A stretch of 61,853 nucleotides of DNA from Candidatus Gastranaerophilales bacterium (GTDB lineage Bacteria; Cyanobacteriota; Vampirovibrionia; Gastranaerophilales; Gastranaerophilaceae), in the NCBI GenBank assembly GCA_944323045.1, contig CALUQX010000017.1:1-61853 (forward strand), written 5' to 3'. Within the stretch, counting starts at the first letter, position 1. Every line of letters starts with the position of its first letter. The notes below the pieces were generated by a model. That model did not search any database. It had not been told where the DNA came from and saw only the letters and a program-made list of their open reading frames with translations. Shown here one piece after another: positions 34,923 through 44,076 of the stretch. The position numbers were made by a program, and so were the translations under genes.

Positions 34923-35147
34923 ATGAATAAAACAGAATTATTAAAACGTTTCGGTAAAAATGTAAAAATTGAGCGTATAAAAAAAGATATGACTCAAGAA
35001 CAGTTAGCCGAAAAACTTGAAGTAAGCCGCACTTACTTAGCCAGTGTGGAATGCGGGAATGAAAATATGTCACTCGGTAAAATTCTTGAAGTCGCTCAAG
35101 TTCTGAATATTAATATAGAAAAATTACTTAAATTCGCTGATGATTAG
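34923..35147 (+). CDS. Small XRE regulator next to pseudopilin gene 2
   Basis: 74 residues, essentially one HTH domain (FGKNVKIERIKKDMTQEQLAEKL, SRTYLASVECGNENMSLGKILE), like phage repressors and restriction-modification C proteins. Divergent from pseudopilin gene 2 with a perfect 12-bp inverted repeat between. No restriction or modification gene adjoins, so the pilin-like gene is the likeliest target besides itself. Confidence 0.85.
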   Translation: MNKTELLKRFGKNVKIERIKKDMTQEQLAEKLEVSRTYLASVECGNENMSLGKILEVAQVLNINIEKLLKFADD

Positions 35148-35495
35148 ATTAGTAGTGGGTAAATCCAAGACAGCGATAGTGTGCCCACCTTCTATTAGTA
35201 GGCTTGGTAAAGCCGACTAACATTATTGTTGTCGGGCTGAAACCAGACCTATTTTTGATTAGAATTGACGGCTGTTGATATTAAAATTTGTCTGATGAAT
35301 ACAATTTACACTACATCATTTATACGTATTTTCTCTGAAAAACTACTGCAAATGTATGATTTTACGTTATTCCTGATATATTTTTTTTATCCTGTGACGT
35401 ATAATTTATTATAGTTATGTTGACTTTTTTTAAAACATAATTAAATAGATACTTGTAGTAGATATTAAGTTATACATAATCAGGAGAATACGCAT
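35148..35495 (+). other. Intergenic and leader region before the coiled-coil operon
   Basis: No gene seen. There is an imperfect hairpin at about 35198-35219 (AGGCTT/AAGCC), a GTGGG/CCCAC pair near 35157-35191, and a TTGACT element near 35419 that may start the promoter. GGAG precedes the ATG at 35496. Confidence 0.35.
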
Positions 35496-36761
35496 ATGGG
35501 TATGGCAGCTTCACAAGCCAGATATCTGGCACTAACCGCAAGAAAAACTAACGTTGAATACGAAGGACAACAGGTCAATCAGGCTCGTACAGCACTGGCG
35601 AACCAGAGTGCTAATACATTTAATGATTTGCTGGCATTGGAAGTTCCGACTGCCCCGAGTACAAACGATTTTACAACTGTTCAATACTCTTATGAAGATG
35701 GAACTGTCGGCGAAACAATAACCGATATGACTCCGCTTGCTAATGACCCTGACTATAACTATATGGTTACACACTACCATTATTCAGATGTATTTACCGG
35801 TGTTCAGTCAATGAAGACTAATCCTCAGGTTGTTATGGGGATTGATCCGGCAAGAAACACAGTTGACCGTGCTAATATCACACAGGATGCTGCTACAGGC
35901 ACTTATCTGGTTAACGGACAACAGGTTCAGGATTACAACCCGCTTGATAATGTGCAAAGTGATAGTTTAAATCAGATTTATGAAGAGTATCCAGAATTTG
36001 AAGATGTAGCACCAAATGACATCGGTTATTATCTTGACGCTGATAACAATATGCATTTCTTAGACAAAACTCAACTGGATGGAACAGAAAATATGTTCGA
36101 TTACTATGTTCAATCAGATGTTCCGACTTATGTCGGCAACTGTGAACTTGAATCTTACACCGAACTTATAAATGACCCGGATGTTAACTATGAAGAATTA
36201 AAAGAAGCCGTAGAACAAATCAGAGAAGATTTTCCAAATTCTACCTTTGCTGATGCGGCAGATGAAGATATTTATACTTGGGAATATCAGGGCAAAAGAT
36301 ACTTTGCCTGCAGAGAAGATTTGTACGCCAGTGCAATTTCCGGACCTGACGCAACTCTTCCTACTGAAAATCAGGATAAATTAACTTATTACAACGCACA
36401 GGATGTCAAAACAAAAATTGAACGTACAGAAAAAGCATTCATAGACTTCGACGATCAGGGACGCGCAGAAACAATAAGATTTGAAGATTCATCATTGACT
36501 TTTGCGCTTAACACAGAAACACTAACTGATGAAGAAGCTTATCAAGATGCAATGAATCAGTATAATTATGAACGCGATGTTTATGAAAAAGCAATTGAAG
36601 ATATCAACGCAAAAACAAAACAAATTCAGGAACAAGATAGAACACTTGAATTACGTTTGAGACAACTTGATACCGAACAACAGGCACTGCAGACAGAAAT
36701 GGAAGCTGTTGCCAAGGTAATTGAAAAGAATATCGAATCTACATTCAAGACATTCCAATAA
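35496..36761 (+). CDS. MGMAASQAR-type coiled-coil protein, function unknown
   Basis: 421 residues. It begins MGMAASQARYLALTARKTN with no signal peptide, followed by a helix with Gln/Asn-rich heptads. An acidic, Tyr/Asp-rich middle (about 55-310) may be beta-rich. A long coiled coil closes the protein (about 345-421, ending EMEAVAKVIEKNIESTFKTFQ). The same start and end occur in the short protein at 38134-38457. Such proteins seem abundant in gut Melainabacteria (from memory); their role is unknown. First gene of a four-gene run. Confidence 0.7.
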   Translation: MGMAASQARYLALTARKTNVEYEGQQVNQARTALANQSANTFNDLLALEVPTAPSTNDFTTVQYSYEDGTVGETITDMTPLANDPDYNYMVTHYHYSDVFTGVQSMKTNPQVVMGIDPARNTVDRANITQDAATGTYLVNGQQVQDYNPLDNVQSDSLNQIYEEYPEFEDVAPNDIGYYLDADNNMHFLDKTQLDGTENMFDYYVQSDVPTYVGNCELESYTELINDPDVNYEELKEAVEQIREDFPNSTFADAADEDIYTWEYQGKRYFACREDLYASAISGPDATLPTENQDKLTYYNAQDVKTKIERTEKAFIDFDDQGRAETIRFEDSSLTFALNTETLTDEEAYQDAMNQYNYERDVYEKAIEDINAKTKQIQEQDRTLELRLRQLDTEQQALQTEMEAVAKVIEKNIESTFKTFQ

Positions 36762-36788
36762 TGTAAACGAGATTGAAAAGAGGTTTTT

Positions 36789-37607
36789 ATGTCTTATAAA
36801 AATGATAGTTATCTGGTAATAGCAAATAAATTTGGTTCCGCGAGCGGGGATGCAAAAGCGATGCTATTTGAAACATATGATAAACTGCGTGACCTGACAG
36901 TATCCGGCAGTGGTCAGGGAACAGGGTTTGAAGCAACCGGCGGATTTTTATATAGTTTAGCAAGTATGTTAGCACCATCATCATTTGCAACCGTATTTGG
37001 CGGGTCAGATTCAATGAACGTACCGGGTACATCTTACAATTCAAGTTTTTCCGGCGGCACATCATTCGGTATAGATTCCCTGTATAACTATTCAGGATTC
37101 CCTGGAGGTGCAGCGCCTATATCATGGGGGTTGAGCGGGACTTCAACCGGCGGAGCCGCAAATATTACTGGCTGGGGCTCTTCAACAAGCGGTGTTGCAA
37201 CAGGTTATGCATCTAATATGGGTGGAATAGCTGATGTTGCAAGTGCTGCAGCATACGGCGTCGGAGCAGCAAACGGCTATGGATTCTTTGCCAAAAATAT
37301 TGTACTGCCTGTGGCAGGTGTTATTTCCGGATGGGGCGGTATTATGCAGGCTGCAGCTCCATATCTCGGTGAATACGGGTTGCCGGCACTTGTTATGGGT
37401 AACCTGATGCAAGGTACAACTTCCTCAGCGCTCGCTGCTTATCAGCGTGTAACAGGTAATATTACCGCTAACGCCGACACTATTCTATCTAACAAAGTCC
37501 GCAACATTGAAACAGTCTGCAAAATGTTAGACACTCAAGGCGATGTTGTAAAGAAAATGCTTAAAGAATCAATCGATGGTGATAGTAAAGCCATTCAAAA
37601 CTTGTAA
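36789..37607 (+). CDS. Gly/Ser-rich hypothetical protein
   Basis: 272 residues. The N-terminus is helical; residues about 50-150 are Gly/Ser/Thr-rich (SSFSGGTSFGIDSLYNYSG, GLSGTSTGGAANITGWGSS); about 165-220 are hydrophobic and small-residue-rich (VLPVAGVISGWGGIMQAAAP), suggesting membrane contact; the end is helical. No known domain. It lies 27 bp after the coiled-coil gene and has AGAGG before its ATG, so it is probably co-transcribed. Confidence 0.65.
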   Translation: MSYKNDSYLVIANKFGSASGDAKAMLFETYDKLRDLTVSGSGQGTGFEATGGFLYSLASMLAPSSFATVFGGSDSMNVPGTSYNSSFSGGTSFGIDSLYNYSGFPGGAAPISWGLSGTSTGGAANITGWGSSTSGVATGYASNMGGIADVASAAAYGVGAANGYGFFAKNIVLPVAGVISGWGGIMQAAAPYLGEYGLPALVMGNLMQGTTSSALAAYQRVTGNITANADTILSNKVRNIETVCKMLDTQGDVVKKMLKESIDGDSKAIQNL

Positions 37608-37833
37608 TATATTATGTAAAAATTTATTACAAAAAATGTTTAAGTTGGCTTATGAATTAAAGTTTAAGCCAACTTTTATCGTTATAAAAAACAGTAAATT
37701 GTAATTTCGTTTGAAATAAATATTTTAGACTGAAAACTTGATTAAGACATGTTAAGAAATATATACCAAACATGGCAATAATTTCCCAAAACTTGTTTTA
37801 TTATATGTAGGTCTAAAGTTACAAAGGAGAAAA

Positions 37834-38106
37834 ATGCTTCGCGAAACTTTAGAGATGAATATAAAAAGGTTGATAGACTTTTTAATATATTCGAGAAACT
37901 TCATAATAAGAAAAAATCCAATAAAAGCATTTGCGAATTCAATAGTAGATGGTTTAAAAGATTTTCTTACAATGAAGAAAAAGTTAAAGATGGCACAATA
38001 CAGGCTAAACTATCACCGTCATCAGTTTCACAAAATGGAGCAATTGATCGCCGAGAATAACCAGCATAGTTTCCTGAAAGGCACCCATCTTAACGAAACC
38101 AGATAA
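37834..38106 (+). CDS. Small basic helical protein
   Basis: 90 residues with a high Lys/Arg/His content and helical pattern (MKKKLKMAQYRLNYHRHQFH). No membrane segment and no family recognised. AAAGGAG precedes the ATG. It stands 27 bp before the short coiled-coil gene, so the two form a likely pair. Confidence 0.6.
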   Translation: MLRETLEMNIKRLIDFLIYSRNFIIRKNPIKAFANSIVDGLKDFLTMKKKLKMAQYRLNYHRHQFHKMEQLIAENNQHSFLKGTHLNETR

Positions 38107-38133
38107 AGGTTTAAAACAAAAAGGTAAAAGGTA

Positions 38134-38457
38134 ATGGGTATACTGGTAGCAACAATTCGACTTCAATATCTAATACAACAGAAGTCCAATCTGGAGTATA
38201 AGATACAGTTGATTACACAGGCTAAAATGGGCTTGATGCAGTCAACAAACGAGTTGATGGCAGTTGGCAACGATTATGACCCGGATTCACCTATAGTAAA
38301 AACATTGCAGCAGCGGCAGGCGAAGATGAAAATACTTGAAGCGCAATTGGATGCGCAGATGCAGCAGTATCAAAACCAGTTAAAGGCTGTCGAAACAGAA
38401 ATGGAATCAGCAAGAGGAATAATTGATAAGAATATTGAACACTCGTTTAAGTATTGA
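38134..38457 (+). CDS. Short coiled-coil protein related to the 35496 gene
   Basis: 107 residues. MGILVATIRLQYLIQQKSNLEY at its start and MESARGIIDKNIEHSFKY at its end match the two ends of the 421-residue protein at 35496, without the large middle domain. The whole is one long helix with heptads. The pair may assemble with each other. Function unknown. Confidence 0.68.
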   Translation: MGILVATIRLQYLIQQKSNLEYKIQLITQAKMGLMQSTNELMAVGNDYDPDSPIVKTLQQRQAKMKILEAQLDAQMQQYQNQLKAVETEMESARGIIDKNIEHSFKY

Positions 38458-38699
38458 TGAGTGAATAGAAGTAAGTACGATTGAGAATATGGGGCTTTCG
38501 ATGTACTGATTCAGTGAATCGTGACCAGTGAACCGTGAACGGTTGTTACCTGAAGTGACTGAGTGATTAAGTGGATACAAAAATCAGTCAATGAGGCATT
38601 TAACGTAGGTGAGTCGTAGGGTGCCGTCGTTTCTACGCACCGGTTCAGTGATTAAAGGCACTAAGGGGCTAAGGCACTATGGCACTAAGTAGTTAATAA

Positions 38700-38737
38700 A
38701 ATCAGGCAATGTGGATATTCCATGTTGCCTGATTTTT
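38700..38737 (+). terminator. Hairpin with T run
   Basis: AATCAGGCAA...TTGCCTGATT stem with an inner TGG/CCA extension, followed by TTTTT. It would end any transcript reading out of the coiled-coil operon. Confidence 0.65.
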
Positions 38738-38763
38738 GTAACCCGCTTAATCTCTCAATCACC

Positions 38764-38966
38764 TGTCTTGAATTTGCTCCACGCTCACGGAGACTCGCCT
38801 AAGGAGCTCTGCTCCAGTCGGCTCGTTCCGTTCGCTATCCGGACTCGTTTCACTGTCTTACTCGCCGGCGTTAAACGGGTCTGCAACGCCGCCGCCTTCG
38901 CGTCGCCGTTTCGCCCTCTGCCGGCTCGCGCTCCGTCCGTACGCAAATCCGCTAGTGCCTTAGTAA
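38764..38966 (-). repeat. GC-rich dispersed repeat, diverged copy
   Basis: Locally GC-rich sequence that, on the minus strand, matches pieces of the 54188-54310 repeat: the CGCTATCCGGACT core, CGTCCGTACG followed by AAATCCGCT, and a TTGAATTTGCTCCACGCTC edge. It has an extra middle segment. An open frame crosses it but has repeat-like composition, so it is not called as a gene. Confidence 0.6.
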
Positions 38967-39211
38967 CTTCTGTTTCTGAGATCGCGCAATAAATGCGCGA
39001 TGACATGGAGGAGGTGCGAGGGAAATTCAGCGTTGGCTGAATTCATGTAACCCGCTTAATCACTTAATCACCCAGTCACTTAATCACTTTTGTAACAACC
39101 GTTCACTGTTCACCGTTCACCGGTCACTGAGCCCATATATAAAAGCGGACTAGTCCGCCGGTTCACCGGTCACAGAGAGCTACTTAGTGTCTTTAATCAA
39201 TAACAACTATA

Positions 39212-40630
39212 TCAGAACTTATAATCCCGACCGCCGTGTTCGATTTTATCAATATCTTCAATCACTGTTGTTTTGATTTTCGCATCTTCTAAAGATTGAA
39301 TTTCCTTTTCAATAAGTTTTTCGCCTATTGCTTTAGTTTCCGGTGAAGCGTAATCTTCCAGATATTCTTTCAACGTCAATATAGCGTTTGGATGGCAGAA
39401 ATTATGAATTTGCTGTGATTTACAGATATCCATAAATCTGTCGCCTGTTCTTCCGCTTCTGTAGCAGGCTGTACAGAAACTAGGCAAATACCCTAATTCC
39501 ATAAGCCATTTTATTACTTCATCCAGCGGACGTCTGTCAGAAATATCAAACTGTGCAGAATCTTCATCTTCCGGCATAGGGTTAAAATAGCCGCCGACAC
39601 TTGTTTTTGACCCGCCGCTTATTTGAGAAACACCTAAGTGTAACAAGCGCGCACGAACTTCTTCGCTTTCTCTGGTTGAAATAATCATGCCGGTATAAGG
39701 TATGGCGATTCGAATACATGCAACGATTTTGGCAAAAGTATCATCATCAATGCCGTTGTCAAATACATCAGGGTCAATATCATCTGCTTTTCTTATACGC
39801 GGAACACTGACTGCGTGCGGTCCGACTCCGTAAGTTGCTTCTAAGTGTTCTGCATGCATTAACAATGCTGAGAATTCATAACGGTATAACTCTAATCCGA
39901 AAAGTACACCGATACTTACATCATCAATACCTGCCTGCATTGCTCTGTCCATAGCTTCTGTATGGTATTTGTAATTGTGTTTTGGACCTGTCGGGTGCAG
40001 GCGTTCATAAGTTTCTTTATTGTATGTTTCCTGAAACAGTATATATGTGCCAATACCTGCATCGTGCAATTTTTTGTAATTTTCGACAGTTGTTGCTGCA
40101 ATATTTACGTTAACACGACGGATGGAGCCGTTTTTATGTTTTACACTGTAAATTGTTTTTATTGATTCCAGAATATATTCAATAGGATTGTTAACAGGAT
40201 CTTCACCGGATTCAATGGCGAGACGTTTGTGTCCGATATCCTGCAGTGCTTCAACTTCGCGTCTTATTTCTTCCTGTGTTAGTTTTCTGCGCGGAATGTG
40301 TTTGTTTTTAGCATGATAAGGACAATATACACATCCGTTTACGCAGTAATTTGAAAGATATAGTGGCGCAAACAAAACAATTCTGTTGCCGTAATAATCT
40401 TTTTTGATTTTTTCAGCAAGTGCGAAAATCTCTTTATTCTTTTCTTCTATATCACAATCAAGTAAAACAGCGGCTTCTCTATGCGACAAACCTTTACCTA
40501 GTTTTGCTTTTTCTAATATTTTGTCTATAACTTCAATGTTATGTTTGTTTTCTTCTGCGTATTTTAAAGACGCAAGAACTTCTTCATGGTTAATAAATTC
40601 TTCAGCTATTTTTGATTTTGGATTATACAT
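39212..40630 (-). CDS. hydG: [FeFe]-hydrogenase maturase HydG
   Basis: 472 residues, the usual HydG length. The radical-SAM cluster motif is NYCVNGCVYCPYH (Cx3Cx2C). The C-terminal auxiliary cluster motif is CTAC, 22 residues, then C (FCHPNA), exactly the CX2CX22C pattern that separates HydG from ThiH. It cleaves tyrosine to supply CO and cyanide for the H-cluster. The partner HydF is at 44077; HydE and the hydrogenase are not in the window. Upstream on the same strand is mnmA. Confidence 0.96.
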   Translation of the reverse strand: MYNPKSKIAEEFINHEEVLASLKYAEENKHNIEVIDKILEKAKLGKGLSHREAAVLLDCDIEEKNKEIFALAEKIKKDYYGNRIVLFAPLYLSNYCVNGCVYCPYHAKNKHIPRRKLTQEEIRREVEALQDIGHKRLAIESGEDPVNNPIEYILESIKTIYSVKHKNGSIRRVNVNIAATTVENYKKLHDAGIGTYILFQETYNKETYERLHPTGPKHNYKYHTEAMDRAMQAGIDDVSIGVLFGLELYRYEFSALLMHAEHLEATYGVGPHAVSVPRIRKADDIDPDVFDNGIDDDTFAKIVACIRIAIPYTGMIISTRESEEVRARLLHLGVSQISGGSKTSVGGYFNPMPEDEDSAQFDISDRRPLDEVIKWLMELGYLPSFCTACYRSGRTGDRFMDICKSQQIHNFCHPNAILTLKEYLEDYASPETKAIGEKLIEKEIQSLEDAKIKTTVIEDIDKIEHGGRDYKF

Positions 40631-40683
40631 GATTAATCTCCCCTCTACAATTTATGATAATCCTGTAAAAATCAAAAGTAAAG

Positions 40684-41736
40684 TTATTTGCAAATCCAGC
40701 CGCTGCCGATTAAATAGCGGTCATTAATATCATAAATAACACATGCCTGTCCTGTTGTTATTGAATTAACAGGTTCATAGAATTCTATATCGGCACAGTC
40801 TCCGCAAATGCAGACATGTGCTTTTTTGTGAGACATGTTATAACGGATTTTTACAAGTGCGTCGAATTCTTTTTTTTCAAGTGGCATGGCTAAGTTTAAA
40901 TCTTTAATTTTTACATTATTTTTGTAATTATCTTCTTCCCGTCCCAGATAAACAATATTTTTAGATGCATCAATATCAATTACATAAAGCGGATAAGGCG
41001 CTGCTATTCCAATACCTTTGCGCTGTCCTATAGTATATTGATAACAACCGTTGTGTTCCCCCCATTTTTTACCGGTAAGTATATCAATAAAGTCACCTCT
41101 TTTTTCCCCGAGTTTATCTATAAGATATTTTTTTGTGGTTAGAGGTTTATGTATAAAACAGATATCCTGACTTTCTTTTGATGATTTTGGCGGCAAATCA
41201 TAGCGGTCAGCTATTTGTCTTACTTCTTCTTTTTTGTAATCAGACAGCGGAAAAATAGTTCTTGCAAGCTGATACTGCTTAAGACGTGAGAGAAAATACA
41301 ACTGGTCTTTGTTTTCATCGTATGCCGGATATAACCTGTAAATACCGTTTTCGCATTTAATCTTTGCATAATGACCGGTTGCATAAACATCTGCATTCAA
41401 TTCATCCATTGCATAATCAAATATATCACCCCATTTGATAAACTGATTGCATTTTATGCATGGATTAGGTGTTTTTCCTTCTTCATAAGACTTTTTGAAA
41501 TAATCAATGACTTCGTGTTTAAATTTGTCTGTCAAGTCAAGAATTATGTGCCTGATGCCAAGTTTATCCGCAACATTTTTTGCATTCTCACAAATTACAG
41601 CGGCATTTTGGGTATTAATCATTTTACCGGTAATCCCGATAACTTCATACCCTTGCTGCTGCAAAAGCAAAGCCGCAACAGAACTGTCTACTCCGCCGCT
41701 TAATGCTACTACTGCTTTCTTCTTATCACCACTCAT
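40684..41736 (-). CDS. mnmA: tRNA-specific 2-thiouridylase MnmA
   Basis: 350 residues. PP-loop VALSGGVDSSVAALLL, catalytic Cys in NPCIKCNQFIKWG, and later GQRKGIGI and the second Cys region TTGQACVIYD. It adds sulfur at U34 of Lys, Glu and Gln tRNAs. It precedes hydG by 53 bp on the same strand; both handle sulfur or iron-sulfur chemistry, but co-transcription is only inferred. It is divergent from glmU. Confidence 0.95.
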   Translation of the reverse strand: MSGDKKKAVVALSGGVDSSVAALLLQQQGYEVIGITGKMINTQNAAVICENAKNVADKLGIRHIILDLTDKFKHEVIDYFKKSYEEGKTPNPCIKCNQFIKWGDIFDYAMDELNADVYATGHYAKIKCENGIYRLYPAYDENKDQLYFLSRLKQYQLARTIFPLSDYKKEEVRQIADRYDLPPKSSKESQDICFIHKPLTTKKYLIDKLGEKRGDFIDILTGKKWGEHNGCYQYTIGQRKGIGIAAPYPLYVIDIDASKNIVYLGREEDNYKNNVKIKDLNLAMPLEKKEFDALVKIRYNMSHKKAHVCICGDCADIEFYEPVNSITTGQACVIYDINDRYLIGSGWICK

Positions 41737-41802
41737 AATATAAAAATATCACAAATATATTTCTTGTGGTAAAATATTTTCAGGATATTAAGGAGCGAAA
41801 AA

Positions 41803-43077
41803 ATGGAAATTAAATCAGTAATTTTAGCTGCCGGAAAAGGCACACGTATGAAATCAAATACCCCTAAAGTTTTACATAAAATTATGGAAAAACCGCTGCT
41901 GGGTTATGTTCTGGATAATGTAAAAGATATTGTTAATGAAGCTTATGTAATTGTCGGACATCACGCCGAAGAAGTAACAGATTACGTAAACTCAAACTAC
42001 AGCTTTGCAAAAACAGTTCTGCAATCACCGCAGTTAGGAACAGGACATGCTGTTTCTATGGTTTGTCCATATCTTGCAAATTTTGACGGATTGGCGATAA
42101 TTCTGTGCGGTGACACCCCTTTGATTACTGAAAGCACTCTTAAAAAATTCATAGAATACCACATTTCCTGCGGCTCTGACTTAACCGTAATGAGCACAAT
42201 ATTTGATAATCCAACAAACTATGGCAGAATTATCAGAGAAGATGACAACTCGTTAAAATGTATTGTTGAAGAGAAAGATGCAACGGCTGAACAAAAGGCA
42301 GTAAATGAAGTTAATGCCGGAATTTACTGTCTGAATTGGAAGAAAATCAAACCTGCATTTTCTCAGCTTACAAGTAATAATGCTCAGGGCGAATATTATT
42401 TAACTGATATAATTTCATGGGGCAAAAACCAGAATTTAAAAGTAAATGCTTATATCTTAGAAAATAATGAAGAAATTTACGGAATAAATTCGCGTGCCAA
42501 TCTTGCAGAAGCAACACGTATAATGAATACGCGAAAACTTACATCTTTGATGGAAAACGGGGTTACAATAGTTGACCCTTCAAGCACCTGGATATCAGAA
42601 GATACTGAAATAGGCAATGATACAATTATTTATCCGTCCACCTATATAGAAGGCAAAAACAAAATTGGCAGCAATTGCAAAATAGGTCCATGTGCACATC
42701 TTCGCGGAGGTGTTGAAATTGCTGACAACTGTAAAATAGGTAACTTTGTAGAAGTCAAAAAAGCAAAAATTGACCACAACACTAATGCCGGACACTTAAG
42801 CTACATCGGTGACAGCGAAATTGGCGCCAATGTAAATATCGGTGCAGGAACAATTACTGCTAATTACAATCCATTGACAAAAGTAAAAAGCAAAACAATT
42901 CTAAAAGATAATGTAAAAATCGGCTCAAATACAGTTCTTGTCGCTCCTGTAGAAGTTCAGGAAGGTGCCAATATAGGCGCCGGAAGTGTCATAACAAAAA
43001 CTATTCCGCAATGGGCTCTTGCATTAACCCGTGCGCCTTTGAGAATTATTGAAGGTTGGGTAAAGAAAAATTCATAA
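41803..43077 (+). CDS. glmU: Bifunctional UDP-GlcNAc pyrophosphorylase/GlcN-1-P acetyltransferase
   Basis: 424 residues, slightly shorter than the common 450-460. N-terminal uridyltransferase: LAAGKGTRMKSNTPKVLH, LGTGHAVS, LCGDTPLI. The C-terminal left-handed beta helix has hexapeptide repeats from about 250 on and the acetyltransferase segment NAGHLSYIGDSEIGANVNIGAG. It makes UDP-GlcNAc for peptidoglycan and lipid A. AAGGAG precedes the ATG. Confidence 0.95.
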   Translation: MEIKSVILAAGKGTRMKSNTPKVLHKIMEKPLLGYVLDNVKDIVNEAYVIVGHHAEEVTDYVNSNYSFAKTVLQSPQLGTGHAVSMVCPYLANFDGLAIILCGDTPLITESTLKKFIEYHISCGSDLTVMSTIFDNPTNYGRIIREDDNSLKCIVEEKDATAEQKAVNEVNAGIYCLNWKKIKPAFSQLTSNNAQGEYYLTDIISWGKNQNLKVNAYILENNEEIYGINSRANLAEATRIMNTRKLTSLMENGVTIVDPSSTWISEDTEIGNDTIIYPSTYIEGKNKIGSNCKIGPCAHLRGGVEIADNCKIGNFVEVKKAKIDHNTNAGHLSYIGDSEIGANVNIGAGTITANYNPLTKVKSKTILKDNVKIGSNTVLVAPVEVQEGANIGAGSVITKTIPQWALALTRAPLRIIEGWVKKNS

Positions 43078-43179
43078 CAATAAGCTTAATATTTCGTTAC
43101 AATGTCGTACCCATAAAGCAATTTTCCGAAGAAAAAATACTTTATATATTTAAAGAGTATAAAAGGAAAAGGGCATACT

Positions 43180-43635
43180 ATGGGATTAAGTGAAATAAAT
43201 GCAAAAATTCAATTTGAAAAAGACCCGAAACTACAGGAACGTTTTGGAACTTTAGAAAATTATTTACAATTCCAACAGTTACAATTAAAACGCCAGTCAG
43301 CATGGACTTACGGTCAAACAGTCACTAATAGTATACGTGAAGGCGTCAAAGACTGGGTCAGCGGAAAAGAAAAAGACCGCGATGCTGCAGAAGCCAGATA
43401 TGAAGCCGCAATGCAGGCAAGTTATGCTATGGATGCCAATTATGAAAAAGCACTTTCCGAACTCCAGACCAAATACAGAGCCTATGGCGATGATACAAGC
43501 AAATATAATGATGCGATAACTGCATATAACAATTTGAAAACTTCTAAATTTGATACTGATCTGGAAGTGAAACTCGCAAGAGATCACTTTAATGACGCAA
43601 ATCAATTCTACGGAAGAATTTCATTTATGGGTTAA
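43180..43635 (+). CDS. Helical hypothetical protein
   Basis: 151 residues, helical and Gln/Ala/Tyr-rich throughout (LENYLQFQQLQLKRQSAWTY; DRDAAEARYEAAMQASYAMD). No signal peptide, no membrane segment, no family recognised. In composition it resembles the coiled-coil proteins at 35-38 kb. AAAGG precedes the ATG. It lies between glmU and rpsO. Confidence 0.6.
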   Translation: MGLSEINAKIQFEKDPKLQERFGTLENYLQFQQLQLKRQSAWTYGQTVTNSIREGVKDWVSGKEKDRDAAEARYEAAMQASYAMDANYEKALSELQTKYRAYGDDTSKYNDAITAYNNLKTSKFDTDLEVKLARDHFNDANQFYGRISFMG

Positions 43636-43751
43636 TATTTAACGTCTTGTAACATGTCTGTTAATAGAGTGTTGATTTTTTTTCTTGATATATTATCATT
43701 TCCTTGTAGAGTGCTTACGCCAATAATCACTCAACAGTAAAGGAAAATGAT

Positions 43752-44021
43752 ATGTCAATTAACTTAAAAAACAAACAAGACATCGTAAAAGCATACGGTG
43801 CTAACGAAAAAGATACCGGTTCAGCAGCAGTTCAGGTTGCTATGATGAGTCAGAAAATTAATGAACTGACTGAACACTTGAAAAACAACCAGAAAGATTT
43901 CGCAACTAAAAGAGGTCTTTTGATGATGGTTGGTAAAAGAAAAAGATTACTCTCTTATCTTAAATCAAGAAACCTTGATGAATACAGAGAATTAATCAAG
44001 AAATTAGGTATCAGAGGTTAA
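43752..44021 (+). CDS. rpsO: 30S ribosomal protein S15
   Basis: 89 residues, full length. DTGSAAVQVAMMSQKINELTEHLK and KRGLLMMVGKRKRLLSYLK are the family's rRNA-binding signature. AAAGGAAAA precedes the ATG. A strong terminator follows. Confidence 0.97.
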   Translation: MSINLKNKQDIVKAYGANEKDTGSAAVQVAMMSQKINELTEHLKNNQKDFATKRGLLMMVGKRKRLLSYLKSRNLDEYRELIKKLGIRG

Positions 44022-44033
44022 TTTTTAAATTTA

Positions 44034-44057
44034 AAAAGCTGCCTGAGGGCAGCTTTT
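44034..44057 (+). terminator. Terminator of rpsO
   Basis: AAAAGCTGCC-TGAG-GGCAGCTTTT, a 10-bp stem ending in a T run. Confidence 0.9.
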
Positions 44058-44076
44058 TTAGTATAAGAGGGGAATA

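Larger units (their letters stand above)
38458..39211. repeat. Intergenic repeat mosaic A
   Basis: No gene. Contents: GTGAACGGTTGTTAC (38535-38549) and its inverse GTAACAACCGTTCAC (39092-39106); a stem-loop unit at 38618-38647 repeated at 45297-45326; a strong hairpin at 38700-38737 (TCAGGCAA/TTGCCTGA then T run); 27-bp direct repeats at 38737-38763 and 39046-39072 (two mismatches) flanking a GC-rich block; and the palindrome GCGGACTAGTCCGC at 39145-39158, also at 45412-45425. Confidence 0.8.

Noticed and set aside
34923-35147. Restriction-modification controller protein
   Set aside because: The size and HTH fit a C protein, but no methyltransferase or endonuclease gene adjoins. The divergent pilin-like gene is the better target.
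38711-38992. 93-codon open frame through the GC-rich block
   Set aside because: Its course follows the dispersed repeat, its composition is unlike the genes around it, and it has no ribosome site or known motif. The open frame is likely a by-product of high G+C content.
38458-39211. CRISPR array
   Set aside because: Repeated words are short, differ in sequence and spacing, and occur in both orientations. There are no regular repeat-spacer units and no cas genes in the window.
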